DNA from: Chthoniobacterales bacterium
GTDB lineage: Bacteria > Verrucomicrobiota > Verrucomicrobiia > Chthoniobacterales > UBA10450
Direction of reading: 5' to 3'
NCBI GenBank assembly: GCA_013695905.1
Contig: JACCZQ010000343.1
Coordinates: 1 to 5,310 of the forward strand
DNA: 5,310 nucleotides
Shown: piece by piece, positions 5,094-5,310 of the stretch
Numbering within the stretch: the stretch's first letter is position 1
How the letters are laid out: each line of letters starts with the position of its first letter
Made by a program: the position numbers and the translations under genes
Notes under the pieces: generated by a model
The model's database searches: none
What the model was told of the DNA's origin: nothing
The model's input: the letters and a program-made list of their open reading frames with translations, nothing else

Positions 5094-5190
5094 GGGTCGG
5101 TCCTCGGGCCGGTCCTCACTATTGATACATCCCTCGTCAGCTGCCGCGGTACACCCTTAAAGTGTTTTGCGAGGGGAGTGTCACAAGTGA
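5094..5190. other. Gap without a recognisable gene
   Basis: Contains a short direct repeat, CGGTCCTC at 5098-5105 and again at 5110-5117. It also has a nested inverted repeat: CCCTCG (5131-5136) with CGAGGG (5170-5175) enclosing ACAC (5151-5154) and GTGT (5162-5165). These could fold in RNA, but the long unpaired parts make this weak. No coding signal or clear promoter was seen. Confidence 0.3.
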
Positions 5191-5310
5191 GGGGCTTACC
5201 CGAATGGCACTCGCTGGGTCGCCGATGCCACGGGCCACGGCATTGCGGCCGCCCTTTTCACCACCCTGGTCGCCTTGCTGTTTAACCACGCCAGCAGCGG
5301 GTCAGACACG
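5191..5310 (+). pseudogene. SpoIIE/PP2C-type phosphatase fragment, 5' part missing, runs off window
   Basis: The frame following a TGA at 5188-5190 reads to the window edge. It contains WVADATGHGIAAALFTTLVA, the metal-binding D-x-x-GHG-xx-AAL signature of SpoIIE/RsbU-like PP2C serine phosphatases, which dephosphorylate anti-anti-sigma or response-regulator partners. The Asp is codon 12 (5224-5226). In full-length members this motif is preceded by a GGD-F-like first metal site and usually sensor or receiver domains. None is found upstream in any frame I could read, and no start codon lies between the TGA and the motif. The gene therefore looks truncated at its 5' end, or frameshifted, close to 5191. 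What follows beyond 5310 is unknown, so its length and fate cannot be judged. Confidence 0.58.

Noticed and set aside
5098..5117. CGGTCCTC direct repeat as a target-site duplication
   Set aside because: The copies are only 12 bp apart with no element between them; probably local slippage or chance.

Overview
The window is a GC-rich bacterial chromosome segment in which every supported gene lies on the + strand. It has an orderly metabolic left part (1 to about 3365) and a patchwork, partly decayed accessory right part (about 3366 to 5310). The density of short palindromic repeats, the toxin-antitoxin content, and the style of the RHH antitoxin and the 3-hydroxyanthranilate dioxygenase suggest a soil-type bacterium, perhaps Verrucomicrobiota (Spartobacteria-like). 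This taxonomic guess is inference from remembered sequence style and is not proven by anything in the window.

Metabolic part. The 3' end of trpB (tryptophan synthase beta) overlaps trpA (alpha) by four bases, GTGA. After a 162-bp gap filled by a palindromic repeat comes kynU (kynureninase). After a further 191-bp repeat-rich gap comes haaO/nbaC (3-hydroxyanthranilate 3,4-dioxygenase). The last step of tryptophan biosynthesis therefore sits beside two enzymes of kynurenine-type tryptophan degradation. KynU makes 3-hydroxyanthranilate (or anthranilate) plus alanine. HaaO opens the 3-hydroxyanthranilate ring, giving the precursor of quinolinate and so of NAD. All catalytic residues I could check are present.

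Accessory part. A compact vapBC toxin-antitoxin pair (RHH antitoxin and PIN-domain toxin, start and stop overlapping) sits directly after haaO. Immediately after the vapC stop codon there is a second, in-frame copy of the last roughly 36 codons of haaO, including its C-terminal Cys-x-x-Cys. The vapBC pair is therefore bracketed by a direct repeat of the haaO 3' end, with a 52-bp stretch of perfect identity. The rest of the repeat has diverged almost entirely at synonymous positions. This looks like the scar of an integration or recombination event in the haaO 3' end and is the most interesting feature here.

Beyond it lie a hairpin repeat, an antitoxin-like gene broken by a one-base frameshift, a tiny possible partner remnant, an unrecognised 86-residue ORF, and a SpoIIE/PP2C-type phosphatase fragment that lacks its 5' part and runs off the window. 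At least two families of short interspersed palindromic repeats fill the gaps between genes.
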